Assembly: GCA_903958915.1 (NCBI GenBank)
Contig: CAJBVC010000329.1
Location: 1-7,909 of the forward strand
Length of the DNA stretch: 7,909 nt
Source of the DNA: an uncultured beta proteobacterium
GTDB lineage: Bacteria; Pseudomonadota; Gammaproteobacteria; Burkholderiales; Burkholderiaceae_C
Reading direction: 5' to 3'
The notes under the pieces are model-generated. The model did no database searches. It was given only the letters and a program-made list of their open reading frames with translations, and was not told the DNA's origin. The position numbers and the translations under genes were made by a program. Positions 1 to 5,565 of this stretch are shown one piece after another. How positions within the stretch are numbered: position 1 is the first letter of the stretch; each line of letters starts with the position of its first letter.

Positions 1-176
1 GGAATGCGCCATTGAATTCCTTCGCTAAAGACCTCTTCAGAGGGCTTTCCCAGGGTCGTCATGACGCCCCGCATGCCGGCCGGCACGATGGCAAATGGCG
101 CCAGGAGCCAACCCAGCAGGAAAAGTACGGCGACACCAACCGTCCATTTGATCAGGGTCAGTTTCAATGTGTTCAC
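1..176 (-). CDS. SPFH/prohibitin-like membrane protein, N-terminal part (cut by window edge)
   Basis: The first 58 codons of a gene that continues beyond the left edge. The start is a GTG at 176-174, preceded on the minus strand by AGAGGA (plus 182-187) five bases away, which decides this start. The N-terminus is short and basic (NTLKLTLIK), then a hydrophobic segment at about residues 12-30 would anchor it in the inner membrane. Right after it comes VPAGMRGVMTTLGKP (31-45) and EEVFSEGIQWRIP. This matches the opening of the SPFH (stomatin/prohibitin/flotillin/HflKC) domain, where a 'v.aGerGVv..fGk' turn is followed by 'eGlhfriP'. Known family members form large membrane-bound oligomeric cages or microdomains and often modulate proteases such as FtsH. 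Which subfamily this belongs to cannot be decided from 58 residues; the anchor and motif resemble prohibitin/HflC-like proteins. It lies downstream of, and in the same direction as, the TAXI protein gene, with a 120-bp gap that may carry its own promoter. Confidence 0.82.
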   Translation of the reverse strand, partial: MNTLKLTLIKWTVGVAVLFLLGWLLAPFAIVPAGMRGVMTTLGKPSEEVFSEGIQWRI

Positions 177-180
177 GGTA

Positions 181-188
181 GTCCTCTC
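181..188 (-). promoter_or_regulatory. Ribosome binding site of the SPFH gene
   Basis: On the minus strand this reads GAGAGGAC, five to six bases before the GTG at 176-174. It is the main support for a GTG start of the truncated SPFH gene, since no ATG begins the conserved reading frame upstream of the membrane anchor. Confidence 0.6.
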
Positions 189-272
189 AGTATGTTGGTT
201 TGGTAACGAAGCCCATTGTGCGGACACAGTGCGAGGCTGGCATCTGCATCTCCACACGTTTGGGCTATGGGT

Positions 273-290
273 GTTTACGCAGGGGTAAAC
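273..290. repeat. Inverted repeat GTTTAC-N6-GTAAAC in the TAXI-SPFH gap
   Basis: A perfect 6-bp inverted repeat (273-278 and 285-290, loop GCAGGG) begins seven bases after the TAXI stop. It is about 97 bp upstream of the SPFH start. On the minus strand the left arm and loop give TACCCCT, which fits the NarL-type heptamer pattern TACYYMT. There is no T-run after it in the minus direction, so it is a poor intrinsic terminator; an operator or an mRNA-processing hairpin is more plausible. The rest of the 177-296 gap shows no gene and no convincing promoter. Confidence 0.4.
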
Positions 291-296
291 CCGCGA

Positions 297-1262
297 TCAG
301 CGCTTTCCTGCGCCTGCGAAGCGCGGCCAGCCCGAGGTGTCCGAAGTGTTTTTGACTTCGCCCCAGGCTGGCTCGAAACGACCCTCCTGCAGCACCTTCA
401 TGTTTTTCTGAATGCAGCTCTGCAGGATGGACACGGCCTTCCCGTTGGTACCAGTAGCCGAGAACGGCCGGGTCACCAGCAGATTCGGGGCCGCCAGGAA
501 GGCGTGGTTAAAGGTATCGAGGTTTTCGTAGTTCTTGCGCACCAGTAGGTAGGGTGGCTGCACCGCCATGTCAAACTGGAGCAGTTTCACGTTGGCGCTG
601 CGATTGAGCTTTTGAATCGGCCCGCTTGGCCAGCCGCTCGTGCTGAGCATGCCCGCTACGGCGCCGGATTTGAGCTTGGCCAGCCCCTGCTCATCGGTCT
701 CTACGTCGACAAACTGCAGGTCCATGGCGTACCGTCGGTCCAGCACACGCCCCAGAGCCCGTGCCGACCCCACCACAGCCACAGGCAAACCCTTCAGGTC
801 AGAGAACTTTGCAACCGACACAGTCAGCATTTCTCCCGCAAGCATTCCACCCATGCGCTTGGGGCCCTGGTAAGTGAAGCCGCCAGAGCCAGCAACGATG
901 TGCAACAGGTTGGTGTTCAAAGGCATCAAAGCGAGCAACGCGCCGATGTTCTCGTCGGATGCCTTCAGATCCTGCAACGTGTCCAGTTGTACGAAACCCA
1001 GGTCGGCGCGGTTGGCTGCCAGTGTGGTGAGGTTTTGCAAGCCTCCTTCGGTCTCCACTTCGGTCATGGCAACCTGTGCGCCACAGACCGTCCGCAAATC
1101 AGCGAAGAGCTTCGAATAGCCCTTGCCCTTTTTTCCGGTGGCAATGCGCAGGCCTTCCCCGTTGTCTGCGCTTGTGTCCTGGGCAAACCCGTGGATGGGC
1201 GTCGTTCCGAAAATGCCAATGGCAGTTGCAATGGCGATGAGGGTTGATGTAGCGTTTTTCAT
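297..1262 (-). CDS. TAXI-family periplasmic solute-binding protein, orphan
   Basis: A 321-aa exported protein. Residues 1-27 form a Sec-type signal peptide ending GFA, with cleavage expected before QD. The mature start LRIATGKKGKGYSKLF (38-53) matches the 'i.iGTG..gG.Y' ligand loop of TAXI (TRAP-associated extracytoplasmic immunogenic) proteins. GGLQNLTTLAANRADLGFVQLD follows the family's 'gS.eNl..l..g.aDla.vQ.D' pattern, and FSDLKGLPVAVVGSA corresponds to its 'dLkGk.VavG..GS' stretch. TAXI proteins bind small organic acids or amino acids such as glutamate and normally deliver them to a fused DctQM permease; none is visible here. Cys60 and Cys283 are two candidate disulfide partners. The start ATG (1262-1260) has AAGGAG six bases upstream. 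It follows the 54-aa gene by 27 bp, so it is probably in the same operon. The middle of the protein (about 120-150) fits the family less well, so this is a divergent member and the ligand is unknown. Confidence 0.75.
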   Translation of the reverse strand: MKNATSTLIAIATAIGIFGTTPIHGFAQDTSADNGEGLRIATGKKGKGYSKLFADLRTVCGAQVAMTEVETEGGLQNLTTLAANRADLGFVQLDTLQDLKASDENIGALLALMPLNTNLLHIVAGSGGFTYQGPKRMGGMLAGEMLTVSVAKFSDLKGLPVAVVGSARALGRVLDRRYAMDLQFVDVETDEQGLAKLKSGAVAGMLSTSGWPSGPIQKLNRSANVKLLQFDMAVQPPYLLVRKNYENLDTFNHAFLAAPNLLVTRPFSATGTNGKAVSILQSCIQKNMKVLQEGRFEPAWGEVKNTSDTSGWPRFAGAGKR

Positions 1263-1289
1263 GGTGGCTCCTTGGTTGAAAAAGTGGGT

Positions 1290-1454
1290 TTAGAGACCCT
1301 GGGTTGATTGCGGTGTGGCAGAGCGATGGGACGGTGATCCTTCCGCTGGACGATCGTTTGCTGGTGTCTGCATCAGCGAAGCGATCAGTGCGAGGATTCC
1401 CAGCACGACGATCACCACGCTGCCAATGGCTTGCAGTTTTTTCCAGAATTTCAT
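1290..1454 (-). CDS. Small single-pass membrane protein (54 aa), function unknown
   Basis: A 54-codon gene. Its ATG (1454-1452) overlaps the TGA of the upstream 258-aa gene in an ATGA junction, and GAGGAG lies six bases before the start, so translation is probably coupled. The N-terminus MKFWKKLQ is basic, and residues about 10-28 (IGSVVIVVLGILALIASLM) form one transmembrane helix. The tail (29-54) is polar, rich in Pro, Ser, Thr and Gln, and likely lies on the outer side of the inner membrane by the positive-inside rule. It stops with TAA 27 bp before the TAXI gene. I do not recognise a family. Its position between a coiled-coil membrane protein and a periplasmic binding protein suggests a subunit or linker in a membrane complex; that is inference. 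The strong ribosome site, overlap and clean anchor make it very likely real. Confidence 0.72.
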   Translation of the reverse strand: MKFWKKLQAIGSVVIVVLGILALIASLMQTPANDRPAEGSPSHRSATPQSTQGL

Positions 1455-2227
1455 GCGTTTCTCCTCACGGGCTCGAACTCAGGCAGATGAAGTTCATCCA
1501 TGCGTGCCAGACTTTGGTCATCCAGCAGATTGCGGGTAGGTCCATCCAGGCTGCTCATCTGCACATCAAGCTCGGCAAAGACATTGTTGAAGCGGTCTTG
1601 CACGGTACGCAGCGCGGTATCGGTCATGAGGTCCTGCATGAGGTTGTCGGCGGCGTTGGGATCGAGCGCCACATTGGCGTCATCAATTGCCAGGGCGATA
1701 CGCCATTCGCTTTCCTTGCGCTGCACCGTTAAGCGAAACTCTTCCAGTGCCGACTGCGCCTGTACCAGCCGATTCAGATTCAGCCCATGGAATTGCTTGA
1801 GACGATGCAGCGCGCGCTCCTGACGCTCCAGAATGTGACCAGGGTCCTGATGGCGTCGTTGCGCCATCATTTGCTCGATCGATTCGATCTGCCCGCCAAC
1901 CGTCACCAGAGCACTGCGAAACGATTTGAGCCGCGCCGCCCGGCGCAACATCTCGTTTTGCAGTTGCTCGATGGGGTTGCGGCGCGCTTCGGACTTGCGC
2001 GCCGCGAGCAGTGCGTTCTCCAGCTTCTGGCCCAGCAGAGGCACCGCCTGCACCACCGCAAATCCAGCAGCGAGCACGCCACCCAGCGCCAACAGCCCCA
2101 TGCCGCCGGTGACGGCCATCCAGACAATAGGCGCAAACAGGGCCAGTCCAATGACACTGGCGGCCACAGCGAGGCCTCGGATCCAGGTGACTTGTTTCTT
2201 GCCAATTGCGTTTTCGATTGATGTCAT
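1451..2227 (-). CDS. Two-TM membrane protein with long cytoplasmic coiled coil (258 aa), function unknown
   Basis: A short polar N-terminus (1-14) is followed by two hydrophobic segments, about 16-38 and 43-65, forming a membrane hairpin. A long charged helical region (about 67-180) follows, rich in Glu, Arg, Gln and Leu with coiled-coil character, for example NPIEQLQNEMLRR and ERQERALHRLKQF. The tail (180-258) is acidic and largely helical. LEEFRLTVQRKESEWRIA recalls the helical style of PspA/IM30-type proteins, but this is a resemblance in composition, not a confident family match. The start ATG at 2227 is supported by AAGGAG five bases upstream. It is the first gene of a minus-strand run (258 aa, 54 aa, TAXI, SPFH) and overlaps the 54-aa gene by four bases. 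A role in building or scaffolding a membrane complex with the SPFH protein is inferred from topology and neighbours only. It could also be an uncharacterised DUF protein of other function. Confidence 0.8.
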   Translation of the reverse strand: MTSIENAIGKKQVTWIRGLAVAASVIGLALFAPIVWMAVTGGMGLLALGGVLAAGFAVVQAVPLLGQKLENALLAARKSEARRNPIEQLQNEMLRRAARLKSFRSALVTVGGQIESIEQMMAQRRHQDPGHILERQERALHRLKQFHGLNLNRLVQAQSALEEFRLTVQRKESEWRIALAIDDANVALDPNAADNLMQDLMTDTALRTVQDRFNNVFAELDVQMSSLDGPTRNLLDDQSLARMDELHLPEFEPVRRNA

Positions 2228-2279
2228 TGCATCTCCTTGCAGGACGTGGGTGCGTTAATGGGTCAGTGATCTGTTGTTT

Positions 2280-2314
2280 GGACGTAGCCGTCCCCCGAGG
2301 TGCCTTTCAGGCAC
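2280..2314. repeat. Two adjacent small inverted repeats upstream of the 258-aa gene
   Basis: GGACG-TAGC-CGTCC (2280-2293) and GTGCCT-TTC-AGGCAC (2300-2314) are both perfect inverted repeats lying 53-87 bp upstream of the 258-aa gene start. Both could form hairpins in its leader mRNA or act as binding sites. No T-run follows either on the minus strand. I saw no convincing -35/-10 pair in this gap (2228-2380). Confidence 0.4.
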
Positions 2315-2345
2315 TTTCAAAAACCAAGGAAACTGTGGAAATTGC

Positions 2346-2369
2346 GGCGCCACTACTTTTGGTGGCGCC
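2346..2369 (-). terminator. Hairpin 3' of dctP, possible weak terminator
   Basis: GGCGCCAC (2346-2353) and GTGGCGCC (2362-2369) form a perfect 8-bp GC-rich stem with an 8-base loop. It begins 12 bases after the dctP stop codon in the direction of dctP transcription. On the minus strand the stem is followed by GCAATTTCC, so the T-tract is short. It could be a weak intrinsic terminator or a 3'-end stabilising hairpin that partly separates dctP from the 258-aa operon. Confidence 0.5.
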
Positions 2370-2380
2370 ACTTCAAAAGG

Positions 2381-3448
2381 CTATGGCGGCGCACCCTGGG
2401 GCAGCGGCAGCGCAGCGAGCATTTCCGGGCTGATCCATTGGCGCGCCTCGCGGTACACCGGCTGCATGGCGGTGCGCCATTGCGCCGCCTCCTGCGGCGT
2501 AATCGTGTGGGTAATTAGTTGCCCACCGGACGTGAGGCGATCCAACGCTTTAAGGTTGTCAGCTTCCGCAATGCTGTTTTCATAGCTGGTGGCATCGCGC
2601 ATGGCACTCTCCAGGTTGGCACGGATATCGGCAGGCAGCTTTTCCCAGAAGAGCTGGTTCACAATCACAGCGTAGGCCAGGTAGCCGTGGTTGGAGATGG
2701 TGAGGTGACTCTGCACCTCGTGCAGCCCCTGCGTCTGGATGTTGGTGGGCGTGTTTTCCTGCCCATCGAGTTTCCCGGCCTGCAGGTCGGCGCGAACGTC
2801 AATCAGTGGCGACACGGGTGCCACGGAACCCAGCGCCCGCATCTGGGCCACCAGCACTTTGGAGGCCTGCACACGAATCCGCAATCCCTTGAAATCAGCC
2901 ACCGTTTGCAAGGGGCGATTGGCGGTGAATACCTTGAAGCCGTTGTCCCAAAAAGTCAGCCCCTTGATACCACGGGGCTCCAGTTTCTTGAGCAAAGCAG
3001 CACCTGCGGGACCATCGACAACGGCGCGGTAGGCGGCACGATCCTTGAACAGAAACGGCAGGTCCAGTGCCAGGAAGTCGTCTCCGCCCAGGCCCGCCAG
3101 CTTGGACAAGGACGGCGCCAACATTTGCACTGCACCCAGACGCAAGGCATCGAGTTCTTCGCGGTCCTTGTAGAGCTGGCTGTCGGGATAGACCTCCACA
3201 CGCACCCTGCCGCCGGTTCTGGCTTCGGCCAACTGCTTGAACCGCAGCGCCGCCTTGCCTTTGGCCGTGTCTGGCTTCACCACGTGGCTGAATTGGATGA
3301 TGATGGGTGTCGCGGCGGCGGCACACACCGACCCGACCGCGGCACAGCCCAGGGCCGCAACTGCCATCCATTGCACCACCGACCGGCGACTTGGGACAGG
3401 CAGACGGCTGGAAATGGCAAAGTGGGTGGCGGGAAGTGCGGTGTTCAT
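2381..3448 (-). CDS. dctP: DctP-family TRAP transporter solute receptor, orphan
   Basis: Periplasmic receptor of a tripartite ATP-independent transporter, likely for C4-dicarboxylates or related organic acids. Residues about 1-46 are a signal peptide. It has a twin arginine (SRRSVVQW, 20-27) before the hydrophobic core, so export could be Tat or Sec. The mature part starts TPIIIQFSHVV, the family's 'i.fsHv' strand. Family landmarks follow: GAVQMLAPSLSKLAGL, LPFLFKD, then FKGLRIRVQASKVL (187-200), where Arg192 matches the ligand carboxylate-binding arginine of SiaP/DctP. Next comes DLQAGKLDGQENTPTNI (221-237). At 355 aa it is a normal family length. The start at 3448 is preferred because GGA lies nine bases upstream; an in-frame ATG at 3454 has it only three bases away. 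No DctQ or DctM gene is in the window. It is divergent from dctS-dctR, which suggests regulation by them and possibly a co-sensor role. Confidence 0.9.
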   Translation of the reverse strand: MNTALPATHFAISSRLPVPSRRSVVQWMAVAALGCAAVGSVCAAAATPIIIQFSHVVKPDTAKGKAALRFKQLAEARTGGRVRVEVYPDSQLYKDREELDALRLGAVQMLAPSLSKLAGLGGDDFLALDLPFLFKDRAAYRAVVDGPAGAALLKKLEPRGIKGLTFWDNGFKVFTANRPLQTVADFKGLRIRVQASKVLVAQMRALGSVAPVSPLIDVRADLQAGKLDGQENTPTNIQTQGLHEVQSHLTISNHGYLAYAVIVNQLFWEKLPADIRANLESAMRDATSYENSIAEADNLKALDRLTSGGQLITHTITPQEAAQWRTAMQPVYREARQWISPEMLAALPLPQGAPP

Positions 3449-3473
3449 GGTCATTATTCCGTTTGATGCCTGC

Positions 3474-3502
3474 AGTCTAGTCGTGCACGGTAGCGACCAA
3501 AA
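3474..3502 (-). promoter_or_regulatory. Predicted dctP promoter
   Basis: On the minus strand TTTTGG (plus 3497-3502) and TAGACT (plus 3474-3479) are separated by exactly 17 bp. Transcription would begin near A3467, giving a leader of about 19 bases to the ATG at 3448. The -35 is a poor match to TTGACA, as expected for an activator-dependent promoter. The tandem palindrome lies immediately upstream. Prediction from sequence only. Confidence 0.45.
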
Positions 3503-3503
3503 G

Positions 3504-3533
3504 TGTGGCCTTCCACAGATGTGGGTTTCCACA
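3504..3533. promoter_or_regulatory. Tandem palindromic operator between dctP and dctS
   Basis: Two perfect TGTGG-N4-CCACA palindromes occupy 3504-3517 (spacer CCTT) and 3520-3533 (spacer GTTT). They are two bases apart and repeat with a 16-bp period. Centres are about -43.5 and -59.5 from the predicted dctP start and about -75.5 and -59.5 from the predicted dctS start. This is a suitable arrangement for a dimeric activator driving one or both divergent promoters. The natural candidate is the LuxR/FixJ-type regulator encoded by dctR; that link is inference. Confidence 0.75.
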
Positions 3534-3573
3534 CCCCAGCGCCGTGGACGGATTTTTGACTCTGCTTCGCACC

Positions 3574-3579
3574 TAGAAT
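3574..3579 (+). promoter_or_regulatory. Predicted -10 element of dctS (leaderless start)
   Basis: TAGAAT lies six bases before the A of the dctS ATG at 3586, so initiation at the usual distance would fall on the start codon. No good -35 is found at 16-18 bp (GATTTT at 17). TTGACT at 3556-3561 is only 12 bp away. The weak -35 fits activator dependence on the upstream palindromes. Confidence 0.45.
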
Positions 3580-3585
3580 TTACCA

Positions 3586-5565
3586 ATGCCCTTATCGCAC
3601 TCACCACAGCCCTTTCAGCCCAAGCCGCAGGAGACCTGGGTCAAGCAGTCGTTTTGGTTGCTGCCCGGCGCCCTGTCACTTGTTTTTGTGGTGGGGATCG
3701 TCATTTGGGCAGAATGGAACGATGCCAAGGTTCGCGAAGCACATCGCCAGACGCTGGTGGCTGATGCGTCCAGTGTGGAGGCCCAATTGTCCGCGCGGCT
3801 GGACATCGAACGGGCCCGCTTGCACGATGTCAGCAGCCAGCTTGCAAAGCGCCCGGAACGTGGAGATGCCATTTTGGCCCGGTTGCCAGAGGTGGTGGCC
3901 GGCCTTGACCGCCTATGGAGCACCTTGACTTGGCTGGACGACGACATGCAATTGATAGGTCGCGCCAAGCGCGGTGCCCCCATGCGGGATCTTGTGTCGG
4001 ATGAGTTACGAATTCAGACCAATGAGAGCTCCGGGCAAGCCGAGCACATTGACTTCAAAATGGTGGACAGCAACGGTCAGTTTCGGGGCAAGCTGGTGGC
4101 GCGCTACGAGATCACCGACTTGTTGAAGAGTACCGACCTGGTGTGGTTGAACCACCGCTATGAAGTGAACTTCATTTCGGAGCTTGGCGAGGTCATCGCA
4201 ACGACCGCGCAGTCAACCAAACCACCGCAAGGTTTGCCTTTCGAGCGACCGCTGAGCGCGTTCAAGCAGACCACGCTGCGTCTAACCCCTTATGAGTCTC
4301 TGGCATCCTGGCGACTCAATCCGAGAATACTGGCATTGCTGGCCGGACTGCTGTTGTTGGGTGCTGCGGCCTCCCAGTTGACCCGGCACGAAATGCGCCA
4401 AGTGAGGCGCGCCATTGAAGACACGCAAAACGAAGCAGCCTGGCGCCAGTCCATGGAAGACTCGGCCCTGGTCGGACTGCGCGCGCGGAATGCCGAAGGT
4501 CGTATCCTGTACGTCAACAAGACCCTGTGCGACATGGTGGGCTACGCACGCGAGGAACTGGTAGGTGTGAAACCGCCCCTGCCGTTTTGGCCACCCGATG
4601 CGGTGGACGCCATGATGGCACGCAACCTCCGTACTCTGGCAGGTGGCGCACCCAGCACCGGCTTCGAGACCCGCTGGAGACACCGCAAAGGTGACCTGAT
4701 CGACGTGATGATTTTTGAATCCAGGCTGGTGAATTCTTCCGGAGACCACATTGGCTGGATGGGCTCCATCATCGACATCAGCGAACGCAAGCGTCTGGAA
4801 GAGAAGGACCGCCAGCATACGGACACCCTGGCACAGCATGCGCGGCTCAATGACATGGGCCTGCTCGCCTCCGAGTTGGCGCACGAGTTGAATCAACCAC
4901 TGACGACGATCGTGAGCTACAGCGCCGGATTGCGCGTGGCACTCACGAAAATCCCCACGTTGGAAGCCGATGTACTGGCTGCTGTCGATGAAGTCCACCG
5001 ACACGCCCGCAAGGCCGGTGACATCGTCAACTGGATTCGGCGACAAACCTCGCGCTCGGACCCATTGCGAACACTGTTTGACATCAATACCCTCGTTGCC
5101 GAGGTCATCGAGCTTCGACAACGCCAGATTCAGCGCATCGGCGCAGATCTGACACTAGACCTTGCGAATACGGCCTGCAATTCGCTGGTGGACCGCATTG
5201 GCATTGAACAGGTGGTGACCAATCTGGTGCGCAATGCAGCAGACGCAGTCGCTGGCAACACCGGTTCGCGCCGCATCGGCGTCCACTCCAAAGTGGTTGC
5301 TGGAATCGCCCATGGTGGCCAGGCGATAGAAGTCACCGTCACCGACAATGGTCCTGGCCTTCAGGGCAGAACCATTGATGTTCTGTGTTCGACCTTCTAT
5401 TCCACCAAGAAAGACGGTATGGGACTGGGCCTGGGTATTTGCCGTTCGATCGTTGAATCACATGGCGGCAGCCTGTCGGCGCAGGAGAATCCAGGGGGCG
5501 GGGCACAATTCACTTTCACGCTTCCGACCAACCATACAGCCAACATGGCGCAGGCAACCTTATGA
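3586..5565 (+). CDS. dctS: DctS-like membrane sensor histidine kinase
   Basis: A 659-aa sensor kinase. TM1 (about 23-42) and TM2 (about 248-264) flank a periplasmic sensor region of about 200 residues. That region shows DctB/DctS-type signatures: a Leu/Trp stretch LDRLWSTLTWLDDD, GQFRGKLVARYEITDLL, and TDLVWLNHRYEVNF followed by a G-E-V turn. A PAS domain follows (about 290-401, ending IGWMGSIIDISERK). The dimerisation/phosphoacceptor region LASELAHELNQPLTTI has His433. The ATPase domain has N box NLVRNAADAV (Asn550), DNGPGL (587-592) and STKKDGMGLGLG (606-617), with the short lid of FixL/NtrB/DctB-type kinases. In Rhodobacter capsulatus DctS/DctR controls the dctPQM C4-dicarboxylate transporter, and the divergent dctP here fits that role. 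The ATG at 3586 has no ribosome binding site; the upstream -10 suggests leaderless translation. A downstream start is unlikely because no good codon precedes TM1. It overlaps dctR by ATGA. The ligand is not proven. Confidence 0.9.
   Translation: MPLSHSPQPFQPKPQETWVKQSFWLLPGALSLVFVVGIVIWAEWNDAKVREAHRQTLVADASSVEAQLSARLDIERARLHDVSSQLAKRPERGDAILARLPEVVAGLDRLWSTLTWLDDDMQLIGRAKRGAPMRDLVSDELRIQTNESSGQAEHIDFKMVDSNGQFRGKLVARYEITDLLKSTDLVWLNHRYEVNFISELGEVIATTAQSTKPPQGLPFERPLSAFKQTTLRLTPYESLASWRLNPRILALLAGLLLLGAAASQLTRHEMRQVRRAIEDTQNEAAWRQSMEDSALVGLRARNAEGRILYVNKTLCDMVGYAREELVGVKPPLPFWPPDAVDAMMARNLRTLAGGAPSTGFETRWRHRKGDLIDVMIFESRLVNSSGDHIGWMGSIIDISERKRLEEKDRQHTDTLAQHARLNDMGLLASELAHELNQPLTTIVSYSAGLRVALTKIPTLEADVLAAVDEVHRHARKAGDIVNWIRRQTSRSDPLRTLFDINTLVAEVIELRQRQIQRIGADLTLDLANTACNSLVDRIGIEQVVTNLVRNAADAVAGNTGSRRIGVHSKVVAGIAHGGQAIEVTVTDNGPGLQGRTIDVLCSTFYSTKKDGMGLGLGICRSIVESHGGSLSAQENPGGGAQFTFTLPTNHTANMAQATL

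Noticed and set aside
612..1247. 211-codon open frame on the plus strand opposite the TAXI gene
   Set aside because: Its translation has no recognisable motif and low-complexity, His/Gln-rich composition. The opposite strand encodes a signal peptide and family motifs with a good ribosome site.
2519..3466. 315-codon open frame on the plus strand opposite dctP
   Set aside because: It is the antisense shadow of a clear DctP protein; it has no motif and would also consume the dctP start region.
3510..3533. DnaA boxes (TTCCACA-like) in the dctP-dctS gap
   Set aside because: The CCACA matches are arms of two symmetric palindromes and differ from TTATNCACA at two or more positions; there is no AT-rich unwinding region or origin gene nearby.
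3455..3607. N-terminal extension of dctP starting at 3607
   Set aside because: The added 51-53 residues look like translated intergenic DNA, would cover the palindromic operator and place the signal peptide deep inside the protein.
4282..5121. 279-codon open frame on the minus strand inside dctS
   Set aside because: Antisense shadow of the PAS and kinase core; rich in His, Gln and Cys with no domain and no ribosome site seen.
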